Assembly: GCA_031002005.1 (NCBI GenBank)
Contig: JARYHS010009186.1
Coordinates: 104,193,992-104,257,991, forward strand
Length of the DNA: 64,000 nt
Source: Vandiemenella viatica
Taxonomy: Eukaryota > Arthropoda > Insecta > Orthoptera > Morabidae
Direction: 5' to 3'
Shown: positions 34,920-45,724 of the stretch, piece after piece
Position numbering within the stretch: the first letter of the stretch is position 1
Layout of the letters: every line of letters starts with the position of its first letter
The notes under the pieces: model-generated
What the model saw: the letters and a program-made list of their open reading frames with translations, nothing else
Told to the model about the DNA's origin: nothing
The model's database searches: none
Program-made: the position numbers and the translations under genes

Positions 34920-36235
34920 AGTGGGTATTCCTTGTGTGCATTAATGATTAATAAAGGGGATTTTAATTTTATGAAGGAGTGAAAATATGGACTTTCAAGA
35001 ATCTCGATGTTATTTGGAATACAGAAAAACTGTCACAATATGAGATTTATTTAGTATCATTGGCGATTACAAGTCTGAGCGAATTTACCGTTAATATTAA
35101 CACAAGAAGACAAAATCACAAAGCAACGCTAAGAGGTACAATTAGCCGTTATGAGCAAGCAAAGAATTGTAATTTACTTTTAAATCCATCTCAGAATTAA
35201 TATGCAAGAAAGAATGATACTTGGAAACAATGTACAATACAAGTTATGATGACCTCAGACATAGCTATCATAATACTGTGACTTTCTATTTCAATAAATT
35301 AGGGCGCCACGAATGAACAATATGCCATTCGAAAATAACTAGTTCTGGCAAATTATGCTGGTAACTCAGAGGTTTTATCCATCAAGTTAGAACATGGATC
35401 TTTCCCCTCAAAGCCGTTTGAGGGTTCAGCTTCACGGAATGCACAATCCGAAGGCTCGGTCGTAACATTTTACCATTTGTAGTTCATGATATGAAATCTG
35501 CGATTTTCGGAGATAACCCACGGTATTTGAGACTTGTCTCACAAGGCCGCTACCAGGAGCCGGACCTCAGCAGAAAATCAGCCAGAACAGCTAGGCACAG
35601 CAGCCCACACCAGAATCTATGTGGGGAACGTCGCCTCTCAGCAGCGTAGAATAGAATCTATGTCGGGCACGGCGCCCCGTGGCAGAATCTATGTCAGGAA
35701 CGGCGTCCAGCAACAGAATGAAGCTCGTCGCTCCGAGGTACTCTTTGGCTCCGCCCTTGCAGTCTCGAATATCACATTCCGCAGAAAATTCCCGGCATTT
35801 TAGTTATAGGCAGCACTTTGATTGGGTATGACGTCATGTTAAATCCCCGATATCTTGTTCGCTCCGCGTATATATCATAGAGGTCGGAAATATTCGGCTG
35901 CCCTCGAGCGGTGATAGCGTATTCGGGTGGTGGTGGTGGGTTTTCACACCAGGTCATCGGTCTCTTATTTATTGCCCACCAAAAGTTGACAGGAAGTGTT
36001 CTCCGGCAAAGCCCTCTATCCCCGACATCCTATCGCCGTGGCTAATGCTTGTACCGGTGAATGCCTCTCTTCAAGCCTACACAGCTCAATAATTGTTTAA
36101 TATTCGATGCAACACGATACATTGGCATTACAGTACTAGCATGGAAATTGCGTACTTTTAGGAAATTACTAAAAACTATCTAGGTGGTCGCCAAAGAACC
36201 ATAAAAATTTATCTAACATTATGATTTATATAATG
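34920..36235. repeat. 1.3-kb dispersed repeat, copy 1
   Basis: It aligns in order and orientation with 48230-49585. Shared blocks include tttatgaaggagtgaaa, ggcgattacaagtctg, gagcaagcaaa, ggcgccacgaatgaacaata, cgaaaataactagttctggc, cacggaatgcacaatc, gaagctcgtcgctc and caagcctaca.agctcaataatt, ending with taggtggtcgcc. This copy has a local tandem of about 45 bp (agaatctatgt) at 35608-35715. Long open frames are absent. I cannot assign a class. It could be an LTR-type or unclassified element. Confidence 0.8.
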
Positions 36236-36599
36236 CGCCTTGGAATTTGGCGAAAGCGTTACATTATAAACTAGCTGCTCATATAAAAGTAATTTCAACT
36301 GAAGTTTCATGATAGTAATACAATTTGTTTCCAATTTTCAAATGAGATAATGAATTTACTATGGTCCTTTGCTTAAATAAAGTAGTTAAAGAGTAATTAA
36401 CGAACAATCAATCCCTCTCAATCTCTAAATTGGTAATTAATTAAATGAAAAGTTAATAATCGCCAATTAAACTGTTGATGGGAGTTGCCATTACAAGTCT
36501 GATATTTAGATATACGTTCATTATTTAATTTTTTATGCAGTTCAAAACCAATTTTTTGTTTTACATATTTACATATATGTCGGATCTGGAGTATGGGGC

Positions 36600-38330
36600 T
36601 AGCTGCTAGAGGGCGCCAGAGATGTAGCGAGCAGCGCCAACACGAGCGACATCTACGAGGGGCTACTTTAAGGCGGCGCTCAGCACACGGAGGTCTCTGG
36701 TTCTTCTCTGTCTGCCGTGGAGAGCACTTCCTTGTTGTTCCATCTCGAGTATTTCCTCGTAGCATTTCCTTGCTTATTGTCTGCTGCCTGCGGAAACTTC
36801 CTCAATATATCTCCTTCCTTGTTGTTGTCCTCGAGGAACTTCCTCAAAGCCGTCAGCGAGAGCTTGTTCGCTCCACGTTCGACTTATGTGTCGCGTACTT
36901 CAAGTAGCACGCAACTCAGAAGATGAGTGGCCGGTATACAGCTGTCGCCAGGAGAAGAGCCGGTGGTCGGCTGCCTGCCGGGGCCGATTCTCGTCTGGAC
37001 GAGACGGTGGAGGAGGCAAAGCGGCGTCCTCCGCGGTTCTGGCCGACGACACCGCAATTCACGTCAGCTGCGGATGCAGTGCCGGAATCTCCTGCATCTC
37101 CCGACAAGATGGATGACAATGAACCTCTCATGGAAGAGGGTCCAACTTATCCCATCTATGCTGTCACCAGTGATGGTATCCGACTACTCGGCCGGCTGCA
37201 GCGCTGCACCGATCTACCGCTGCTGCCATGGCTGCAACTAGATGAACTGATCATCATGCCCTGTAACCTGACTGACTGGAGGACAGTCACTAACATGTTG
37301 CATGAGGAGAACATACCCGCGAAGGATTACTATCCACAACGTAACGTCAAGACAACTTCTACAACAGATGACCAACTGTCCCGCATCTGCCAATAAGTCT
37401 ACTTCTACTGCCACGAAGCCGAAGACGCAAGAAATCGTGCAGTGCTTCAAGTGCCAGCGCTTCAATCATTACGCGAAGCAATGTACTATGAGGCAAAGGT
37501 GCGTTCGCTGCGGGGAACAACATCTACCGGCAGACTGTCCCAGACCAAAGAAGCATCCGATCTGCTGCAACTGTAGTGGACATCACGCAGCCTGCTACCG
37601 CGGATGTCCCAGCAGGAAACGACGGTTGCAGAAGAGACAAGTAACTTCTCGTGCTGAGTCGGCGCCCAACCCGCAGGGAGACTCAGCCATAGAAAAGGGA
37701 TCAACATGGCAAGCTACCAGAGCAGTTTGTCGTCAGACAACCAAGCACGCTCCATCGCCCAGCGATGAAGACCGGTCAAGACACCGCATCCCGCCTCGTC
37801 CAGCTACGAAGGCGAAGACCGCAACCCCACGTTGCCGAACATCCAGCCGGCATAGATGCTGCGAGTACATCGCAGCAGACCTGCAGTGGGGGCCGAAACT
37901 GAATAACATCATCGAGCTGCTGACGCAACTCGTTTCAAGTATAATTACGAGCTCGGCCGATACACCTAGCTCCAGAACGCTTCATGAAGACACGCCGTAA
38001 ATATCATTAATAAGCAAGAATACGACCAACCAAGAAGAACCAGCTAAAGGTTAAACAAAAAAGCCTAAAAAGAAAAGAAAAAGAAAAAAGTTTAAAAACA
38101 AAAATACAACCAGTAAAAATGAAGGCAATGCCAACTAGGCAAATACTTCAACAATGAATTCTCCAGCTTACGAGCTGAAGAAGCAAGTTAGGCTCAGGCA
38201 GACACGGTGGTCTCTTCCTGCCAGACCGCCGAGGCGACAACACTCCGCTATCTGTCATTTTGTATTGTGAGACTGAGTCTAATAAACCGGATCCTTGTAT
38301 CCGCTGTGTTCTCATAGTTACTCTCCACGG
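36600..38330 (+). mobile_element. Retroelement carrying only a Gag-like ORF1
   Basis: A GC-rich leader (about 36600-36922) contains two similar blocks starting cttccttgttgtt (36728 and 36817), then the ORF1 region (36923-38000). A 3' region of about 300 bp follows, with ctaataaacc (polyadenylation-signal-like AATAAA at 38280). No endonuclease or reverse transcriptase motif is seen after ORF1 in any frame up to 38.5 kb. The boundaries are estimates, since no target duplication was found. It may be a deletion derivative, a Gag-only non-autonomous element or part of an LTR-like element. Confidence 0.6.
36923..38000 (+). pseudogene. Non-LTR ORF1 (Gag) with three zinc knuckles, one frameshift
   Basis: The protein is the nucleic-acid-binding ORF1 typical of I/Jockey-like LINEs. 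The first frame (36923-37396) starts MSGRYTAVARRRAG. It contains RPPRFWPTTPQFTSAADAVP and then PTYPIYAVTSDGIRLLGRLQ and LTDWRTVTNML, a block seen in transposon ORF1 proteins. A one-base shift around 37300-37396 moves the frame to 37302-38000. That part carries three knuckles: CFKCQRFNHYAKQC (C-x2-C-x4-H-x4-C), CVRCGEQHLPADC, and CCNCSGHHAACYRGC, which is the C-terminal form seen in Jockey-like Gags. The ATG at 36923 has a good context (gaagATGa). Apart from the single shift there are no stops in about 1.08 kb, so decay is slight. Confidence 0.8.
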
Positions 38331-39012
38331 TCCGAGGGATATCCACAGCCTACCTTCGCTGACGAGCCATCTGCCTCTTACCGGGAACTACATTCAACCC
38401 GCCCGATTCCTGATCTTTCCCGAATGGATTCGACATATACATTTATATTTCTTTACTGGCATATTTTTAATGTCAGTGAAGTCTGTAAATTTTATGCTAT
38501 TAGAAATAAAGTATCACCATGAAATCGTAGTTTAATATTCTTCTCCATTCTACTTTATCTTATACCTAAATTTCCCCTGTTTTTAACATGTACAAGTTCA
38601 ATGTTACTAATTTCTACATCATCATTTTTAATGATTCCTTTTTATCATGACCCGTATTTTGCTTACCGTGTCAGATACAATTTTCTGCTTGATGTGTTAA
38701 GCCTATTTCTTTCAGAAAAAATGAAAACATTTGTATTTAAATTAAAAAATAATGATTCTCCCTTCTAACATGAGTAATAATACCAAAATTTATATCTATT
38801 ATATCCTAATTTCTCCTATTCTCAATCTGTTTTCCCTCTAAGATCTCTATCTATCTCCATTTCTCTGTGTTTTATGTTGCCTAACAGTTTTGATCAATGA
38901 GGTATCAAATTAACGGATCTTTAAAACAGACACTTTTCGCTGCTATTTAGCTCAGTTGTTCGAAGATGACAGAAATATCATGATATTACTTCCACTTTCT
39001 AATATTTTTATA
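38331..39012. other. Unassigned AT-rich DNA
   Basis: No feature recognised. Confidence 0.45.
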
Positions 39013-39452
39013 CAGGGTGTTAAAAAAGGAGCAAAATATTTTAAGCGGTGATACTATGCATCAAAATAAGACAATGTCTAATACACGTTGTGTCGGTAAC
39101 GCATATTTTCGAAGTTGTTAACAGTTAACGCATTTTGACAACTGTCCACGACAATGCATGCCTCAGTCCTTCAGCGTAAGGAGTCATGTACTCTCTGAAA
39201 CTGTCTTGGTTGATCCTATACGTGATGACAAGTATTGAAGACATACAGCAGCAAGAAAGTTTCGAAGAGTTTGTGACTCCTTACGTCGAAAGGCTGAGTC
39301 ATACCTTGTACACAGCCTTGCACGGGCGTCACATTGCGGACCTGTTATTAGCTCCAAAAGTATACATTCGATACCAAACATTTACTAGACATTTCTGTCT
39401 TATTTTGATGCATACCTCCTAAAATATTTTACATTTTTTTTAACAAAAACAG
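39013..39452. mobile_element. MITE with long inverted ends, mariner-like
   Basis: The left end CAGGGTGTTAAAAAAGGAGC continues to aaaatattttaa and then tatgcatcaaaataagaca (39056-39074). The right end mirrors it with tgtcttattttgatgcata (39397-39415), aaaatatttta and ttaacaaaaacag. TA precedes the left end (39011-39012). The right target duplication is not clear. No convincing protein is encoded. Confidence 0.65.
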
Positions 39453-40725
39453 AATAATTATCATTTCATCTGTCTGCTAGGGATTTAATTTTAAAAAGCT
39501 GCCAAGTTCTCTGGTTAATATTGTATCTCACATATCATGAACATCACTATCCACTACGCTGCATTGTTCATGTAGTTAAAGTTGACTTGTTTTCCTTTTT
39601 TTCTGGTGTATATAACGGCTATAATTTCGTCCGCGGTTACCGCTCACACCCAACGTAATTATAAATAACCTCCAGTGACTGTTTAGTCACGCTGCTACTA
39701 CAAATTATGTCTCTCAGGGGTTTTAGTTGCCACAACATTCAACTTTAGATCGTGACATACCTACGCGAATACATAACCAACTGTATCTCAAAGATTGCAC
39801 CAAACTAAAGCATTATAACTGGAGTCCTGCTTCTGACACGCGCTGTTTCACATTCTGTGCTATATTTTTGGTGTACTATCACTTTCACAATCAATAGACT
39901 ACAGATTAAACGTCAAAGATGACAGCATTTAAGCTTCAGGAACACGCCTTTGAAAGTTTCGTTTTAACTTAAAAGTCCTCTGAACAGTTCCCTTGCGCGT
40001 TTCCAACCGTAAAGGAGTTGTTTATCACCAGCTTCAATTTTCATTACTTACGTGGCGTGGAATAACGCTCCAGGCTTCTCTGTCATTCCAGCTTTTCTGC
40101 CAGAGATTATTAAACATCTCAGAAGCAACAGCTTTCTCAGATTTCTCGTGTTTTGCTCCCAGTTTCATAAATAGAGATATTTCGTTTGCTTTTGATGGCC
40201 TTGTTTGATTCCTCGCTAGTATTAGTCTCTCTGGGTTACTTGAAATTCGCGTTTTAATAAGATTGCTTTTCGATTTTACTTATTAGTTTCTCTAGTTCGC
40301 CCTTATTCTTAATTTACATTTTATTCCATCTCTGCACAGATTTCTGATCGCAGGTTTCCCCAGGCTACCATTTGTTCAACTCGACGTTCGAATCGTGTTT
40401 TTCACCCAACTTGTTTTTTATGCATGAAACTTTACTTTCTCAGTTTTACTGTTTTTAAACTAAATCATCATAGTTATTTAAAATATTTCTAGAGAATCTT
40501 TTCACTAAAGCATCGTAACCAAATTAAGGCTTCAAACGGGACGATAGGTTTTAAATTACATGATCCTCAAACGCTGTTTTGGGGAGATGTACTCAGATTT
40601 TAAAGTTTGCCTAAAAACGACATACTGACCAAATTTTGCGGCTAAAGTAAGGACGAATCTAGGGTCATTCATCAAATTTCGTTGTTCCATGGTCTGGTAT
40701 TTCTATTTCTTAAAACATAGCCTAA
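39453..40725. other. Unassigned DNA
   Basis: No gene or repeat is recognised. Confidence 0.45.
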
Positions 40726-40923
40726 TGGGTGAACGGTTAGTATTTTGACTTACACAAGGAGGACTTGGGCTCGATTCCCCATCCCGCTATCTAGAAGTAC
40801 GATTTTCCGTAGTTTCAATAAATCACTTGAGATGAATGCGTTCATGGTTCCTTCTTGTACCTTGACCCCATGTATAATAACTTCGATGTCAGTGTGTGAT
40901 AAAGGTCTAGTAAAAAAAGAAAA
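40726..40923 (+). repeat. tRNA-derived SINE, diverged relative of family A
   Basis: The head taatgggtgaacggttagta leads to a B-box-like gggctcgattcccc, followed by a body similar to family A (acgattttccgtagtttcaa, then taaatcacttgagatgaatgc) and an A-rich tail (taaaaaaagaaaaag). Confidence 0.6.
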
Positions 40924-41048
40924 AGTAATTTAGGACGCTTCATATGTGTAGTAATGTTCGCTGCTGGTATTTTACTTATACGGTTTCTGTACTGTAATTA
41001 CACGAAATTAAAACAAAGAGCAATATCAATGAATAATAAACGGAAATA

Positions 41049-42269
41049 CACTGAAGAGCCAAATAAAATGGTACACCTGTCTAATATCGTGTAAGGCCCC
41101 CGTGAGCACGCAGAAGTGCCGTTGCACGACGTGTCATGGACTCGACTAATGTCTGAAGTAGTGCTGGAGGGAATTGATACCATGCTTCCTGCAGGGCTGT
41201 CCACAAATCCGTAAGAGTACTAGGGGGTGGAGATCTCTTCTGAACGGCACGTTGCATGGCATCCCAGATATGCTCAATAATGTTCATGTCTGGGGAGTTT
41301 GGTCGCCAGTGGAGGTGTTTAAACTCAGAAGAGTGTTCCTGGAGCCACTCTGTAGCAATACTGCACGTGTGGGGTGTCGCATTGTCCTGCTGGAATTGTT
41401 CAAGTCCGTCGGAATGCACAATGGACATGAATGGATGCAAGTGATTAGCCAGGATGCGTACGTACGTGTCACCTGTCAGAGTCGCATCTAGACGTATAAG
41501 GAGTCCCATGTCACTCCAACTGCACACGCCCCACACCATTACAGAGCCTCCACCAGCCTGAACAGTCCCCTGCTGACATGCAGGGTCCACGAATTAACGA
41601 GAATGTCTCCATACCCGTACACGTCCATCCACTCGATACAATTGAAAACGAGACTCGTCAGACCAGGCAACATGTTTACAATCATCAACAGTCCAATGTC
41701 GGTGTTGACGGGCCCAGGCCAGGACTAAAGCTTTGTGTCGTATTCTTAGCAAGAGTAGACGAGTGGGCCTTCGGCTCCGTAAGCCCATATTGATGATGTT
41801 TCGTTGAATGGTTTGCACGCTGACACATGTTGATGGCCCAGAGTGGAAGTCCGCAGCAATTTGCGGAAGGGTTGCATTTCTGTCACGTTGAACGATTCTC
41901 TTCAGTTGTCGTTGGTCCCGCTCTCGCAGGATCTTTTTCCGGCCGCAGGGATGTCGGAGAGATTTGATGTTTTACCGGATTGCCAATATTCACGGTGCAC
42001 TCGTGAAATGTTCGTACGGGAAAATCTTCACCTCATCGCTACCTCGGAGATTCTGTGTTCCATCTCTTGTGCGCCGACTATAGCACCACGTTCAAACTCA
42101 CTTACATCGTAATAACCTGCCATTGTAGTAGCAGTAACCGATCTTACGCCTGCGCCAGACACCAGTTGTCTTATATAGGCGTTGGCGACCGCTGCGCCAT
42201 ATTCTGAGCGTTTACATATCTCTGTGTTTGCATACGCATGCCTCTACCAGTTTCTTTGGCTTTTCAGTA
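41049..42269 (-). mobile_element. Tc1-like element, nearly complete, inactivated
   Basis: The left end CACTGAAGAGCCAAATAAAA follows TA (41047-41048). The right end, on the other strand, reads actgaaaagccaaagaaact. At 1.22 kb it has normal Tc1 size. The transposase occupies almost the entire interior. The right terminus has substitutions, so the exact end and duplication are uncertain there. Confidence 0.85.
41081..42124 (-). pseudogene. Tc1-like transposase (DD34E type), frame-disrupted
   Basis: From the N-terminus: MAGYYDVSEFERGAIVGA at about 42124, paired helix-turn-helix regions (SRVHREYWQSG, then RDQRQLKRIVQRDRNATL), and VQTIQRNIINMGLRSRRPTR at about 41818. The first catalytic block is HVAWSDESRFQLYRVDGRVR (about 41630-41680). 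The second is QFQQDNATPHT (about 41390), and the glutamate block is SPDMNIIEHIWDAMQ (about 41260-41310). D-N-A to the IEH glutamate has Tc1-type spacing. Reading frame is lost at about 41594 (stop RVWRHSR) and in the N-terminal third (a stop near 42020). The three catalytic residues are all still encoded, so inactivation is by frame loss alone. Confidence 0.85.
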
Positions 42270-42465
42270 ATAAAGTTGCTTTCATTTTATATGTTGTATT
42301 ATGCTCACCTAAAGAGAGTCAGACTAGTTTATTATGGAGAAATTGTTAGTAGTAGCCATGTTGCCGAATGAGCTCTCCCACCAAAAAGCCGCTTCAAATT
42401 CAGAAGTCGGGGTGTGCAGCAATGAGGTTAATTGAGTAGTAAGTAATGTTTCCTTAATATTCAAA

Positions 42466-43302
42466 TCTTATATATAAAAATCAATGTTTGTGGGTTTGTG
42501 GGTTTGTTCGTCTTCTATGTATGCCTATACCATTCATCAGATTGCAATGAACATTTGGAGAGGTTTCGAGTGTGCGTCTTCGAAGGTTCCTGTGAAAAAA
42601 AATATAAAAAAAGTCACCCCCTATTCCCAATAACACCCCATAATTTAGGCAAACCACATTTTTTATCCGATTTAGATAAGAATTTGTACACTTATACTTT
42701 AAAACAAACAGAAAAATACTGCCTACGTATGGTTTCCGAATATTCATCCCCTCTCCCCCTTTCCAACCCCATTACGTTTTTACCCCATAATTTAGGAAAA
42801 CCACATTTTTTATCCGATTTAGATAAGAATTTGTACACTTTAAAACAAACAGAAAAATACTGCCTACGTATGGTTTCCGAATATTCATCCCCTCTCCCCC
42901 TTTCCAACCCCATTACGTTTTTACCCCATAATTTAGGAAAACCACATTTTTTATCCGATTTAGATAAGAATTTGTACACTTTAAAACAAACAGAAAAATA
43001 CTGCCTACGTATGGTTTCCGAATATTCATCCCCTCTCCCCCTTTCCAACACCATTACGTTTTTACCCAATAATTTACGCAAACCACATTTTTTATCAGCT
43101 TTAGATAAGAATTTGTACACTTATACTTTGATACAAACAAAAAAATACTGCCTCCATATGTTTTCCAAAGCGCATCCCCTCTCACCCTTTCCAACTGAAA
43201 ATGAATGAAACAGCAGTTTAAAATTTATATGTAAATATTTTTTCATTTAATCTATGTGCCTACTCAAGTCCAGTAATAGTGAAGCATTGCCGGGTCAGCT
43301 AG
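42466..43302 (+). mobile_element. Non-autonomous Helitron with internal tandem array
   Basis: It starts TCTTATATATAAAAATCAAT after A (42465) and ends gccgggtcagCTAG at 43302 followed by T. This gives TC at the 5' end, CTRR at the 3' end and A/T insertion. The 5' sequence resembles that of the minus-strand Helitron at 24.97 kb (TATATATAAAxATxAATG, then gt-rich). No helicase is encoded; the interior is occupied by the array. Confidence 0.85.
42633..43200. repeat. About four tandem units of 141-147 bp
   Basis: Units start at about 42633, 42781, 42922 and 43063 (taccccataatttag). The spacing is 148, 141 and 141. The second and third units are almost identical, while the outer ones differ. Because 141 is divisible by three, the array keeps frames open: 236 codons on plus and 142 on minus. 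The repeated peptide therefore reflects period length, not proven coding. Confidence 0.9.
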
Positions 43303-44206
43303 TATTGACTATTATTGCCAGTGCAAGATATTTTACGTGTTGAACAGTTTAAAGTGTCGATGTAGCGTTTCGTATAGTACTATTTCATATTTAATTTCCT
43401 GTTGCGAGTTTGGAGTTACGATTTCAAGGTATTAATAGGACTATATGAAAATTTACGTTCTTATAAAATGATGGGGATGAGTATAAATCTTTGTAAGTTG
43501 ACCCAATAAAGCAGTAAATGCTGTTGTAACTGTTCGCTGAAATTGTGTCATACCTGCTTGAAAATAATAACACCGAATTCAAATTGACGAGTAATAATAC
43601 TAAAAATCTTAAAATCTAAGAAGGGTAAATAAATGCTTAAAGGTACGTAGTCAATTTTAAGAGACGTCCAAATACCGTATTCAACAATACCCGATCAAAT
43701 TATTTTCTTTTTCAACTGTATTTCGTTTTTCCATATTTATCGAAATTGTTGTAGGTGGATGCTGTGACGGTTCCTGAAAAAAAGGACTTGGGCCAAATTC
43801 CATGCCCTACCAGTCCCTTGACTCTCTCCCTCTTTTGAAGATCATGGTGTTGATGAGGCGCAAACCCAAAAAATAGAACAATACCTTTGATGGTTGCTAA
43901 TGACCCAACGTAATCATTTGATTTTTAAGGTAATAATAATAATAATAACAACAGAAAAGCTATATTTCATTACAATCACCATCGCCGGGTAAGCCATTAA
44001 GCCAGGAGCGCGGTTAATGAGGGACCCATTGTACATTCTCGTTTTGAGTATTACAGCCTTGTTTTTAAGCTACGCCAATCTGCTGGGTTTGATGAATTAT
44101 TAATTCAAATCTAAACTTCGTTTCTCCCTTGTATTTTATGATATAAAAAAATTGCTTCTGTTATAATTTCAGTGATTTCAAAGGAACAATGTTGTCTTTA
44201 TTTATT
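43303..44206. other. Unassigned DNA with TAA run
   Basis: No gene is recognised. A short (TAA)n at 43930-43948 might be a LINE tail, but the preceding sequence has no recognisable LINE protein. Confidence 0.4.
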
Positions 44207-44384
44207 TTATTTTTTTTACCCCTCCTCGATGGCTAAGGTCACTAGAGGCGGGATGGGGCTGGGGGCAAGAAATTGGAAGGAATTCAGCAATGGCCTTTAT
44301 GAAGGAAGCATCCCGGCATTCGCCTGGAGTGATTTGGGGAAACAATGGAAACCCCAAATCTGGATGCCCGGACGGGGATTCGAA
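44207..44384 (-). repeat. SINE family A, head-truncated copy
   Basis: Tail and body are well kept (gaaggaagcatcccggcatt, cgcctggagtgatttgggga) up to the B box cggggattcgaac. The match stops there and is followed by foreign sequence, so the outer half of the tRNA head is missing. Confidence 0.88.
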
Positions 44385-45075
44385 CAATGTGTCGAAGAAA
44401 CAATTTTGTTCAAACGTTATTCTTAAAGGTAATTATTATTATTATTATTTTTAAGAAAATACACAAACAAATTTATTTGTATCTTATGAAATGGAAAAAT
44501 ACAGGTGGTGAGGTCTGGTTCGTGAACTTAATGTTACCTTGAATGCCAACAAATAATAAAAATCGGAAACATATCAGGAGTGAATTTACAGGCTATCGAT
44601 AGCGGCAAAATTGACAACGATATTAGTTATATTTATTTATTAAATACTTAAATTCGACCTTTTCCGCTATTCCGATACAAATCAATGAAAGGGTATCATA
44701 ATCCATGATTTTAGAATTTAGAAAGTGCATCTGTGTTAATGGACGTAATTTTGAATATTTATGATATACACAGTAAGATTGCGTTCCGTCGTAACACTGT
44801 CTTATATTTTCACTATTATTTAGGAACTCAGGATCATAATAAGATCATCACCTTGGCCGTACGGAATATATATTTTCCAACAACAACAAAACTATATAAA
44901 AAATTTCTGTTCTTCTAAAAAAAAAGTATTGACTTAGAGAAAAGATTAAATTTAAAAAAAGCAGTATGAAAAAAAATTAAACGCGCTTCACAACCATTGA
45001 AATTATACAAGAAGAATTTTTCTTATAATAAAATCCAAGGGAGGTATTTGGTGAGCTTCTTCAGTTGTGATACCC
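44385..45075. other. Unassigned AT-rich DNA
   Basis: A (TTA)n run lies at 44431-44449. On the minus strand this would be a TAA tail. No LINE protein is visible next to it. Confidence 0.4.
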
Positions 45076-45660
45076 TCAGTACATATATAATTCATTTCTT
45101 TGTTTTCTTCTTTTATTTAATTTATTTATGGCTTTATCAAAAGGGCTCTTACAGTCTGTAGTATCAAAGCATCTTTTTAAATTTGTATACTGCACCTCTA
45201 GTTCGTAAACATACATGGAAAATATTTTGACAATTTCTTGCTCGGCAGTGAGAGAGGTTATATCAGTTATATTTAGACCATCTTTTAGCAACTGTTTTGA
45301 TGTGGATCGATGATGCTTGTAGTTCTGAATGAAACAATACATATCCACAGAATCACTGGTGAGGCTCATCAGCGAATCCATCAACCGCATGATGTATTTT
45401 TTGTTACATAGTAGAGTGTGTCCTGTCCTTTGTCTGTTCATCAACGTAATTGCTTTCCTGCTTAGCTCAAGTTCAACGTACCGTGGCTTACCGTCGACGT
45501 TGTCGGAGATGGATTGATACTTAAGTCCCTTTTCCTGGCAGTCGGCAAGCCGCCCATCTCTTCTCCCATTTCATCTTAACAATAACATAATGACGAGCTA
45601 TTCTGTCTGCATCCTCATTTACCTTCACTGTGACATGGTACCAGTTGGAACTGCACTTCT
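45076..45660 (-). pseudogene. Unrecognised coding stretch, broken frame
   Basis: I do not recognise this protein. The minus strand reads NWYHVTVKVNEDADRIARHY and continues to VIVKMKWEKRWAACRLPG (about 45655-45550). A frame change near 45540 leads to EKGLKYQSISDNVDGKPRYV and a 122-residue stretch (to 45076). That stretch is rich in charged and aliphatic residues with scattered Cys, ending RRKQRNELYMY. Amino-acid composition looks like real protein: mixed, with no microsatellite bias. Sense is kept over about 580 bp with one shift. It lies directly downstream, in the same orientation, of a CR1-like LINE end. It could be part of a transposable element, a host exon or an old virus-derived piece; the evidence does not separate these. 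Confidence 0.4.
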
Positions 45661-45724
45661 ACACCTTTGACCGATGTCATTTGAAGTTCGCAAAATATGT
45701 CGTAAACTAAATAGTTCCCGTATA

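Noticed and set aside
36927..37241. Second plus-strand frame overlapping the Gag ORF1
   Set aside because: Shadow frame of the GC-rich Gag region; it lacks the family motifs present in the chosen frame.
42692..43120. 142-codon minus-strand frame in the Helitron array
   Set aside because: Openness follows from a repeat period divisible by three; the plus strand is open for the same reason.
42620..43200. CRISPR-like array
   Set aside because: Direct units are about 141 bp with no short-repeat/spacer alternation, inside a eukaryotic Helitron.
45115..45135. SINE tail-like ttatttatggcttta inside the unknown coding stretch
   Set aside because: Only about 15 bases match and no SINE body follows.
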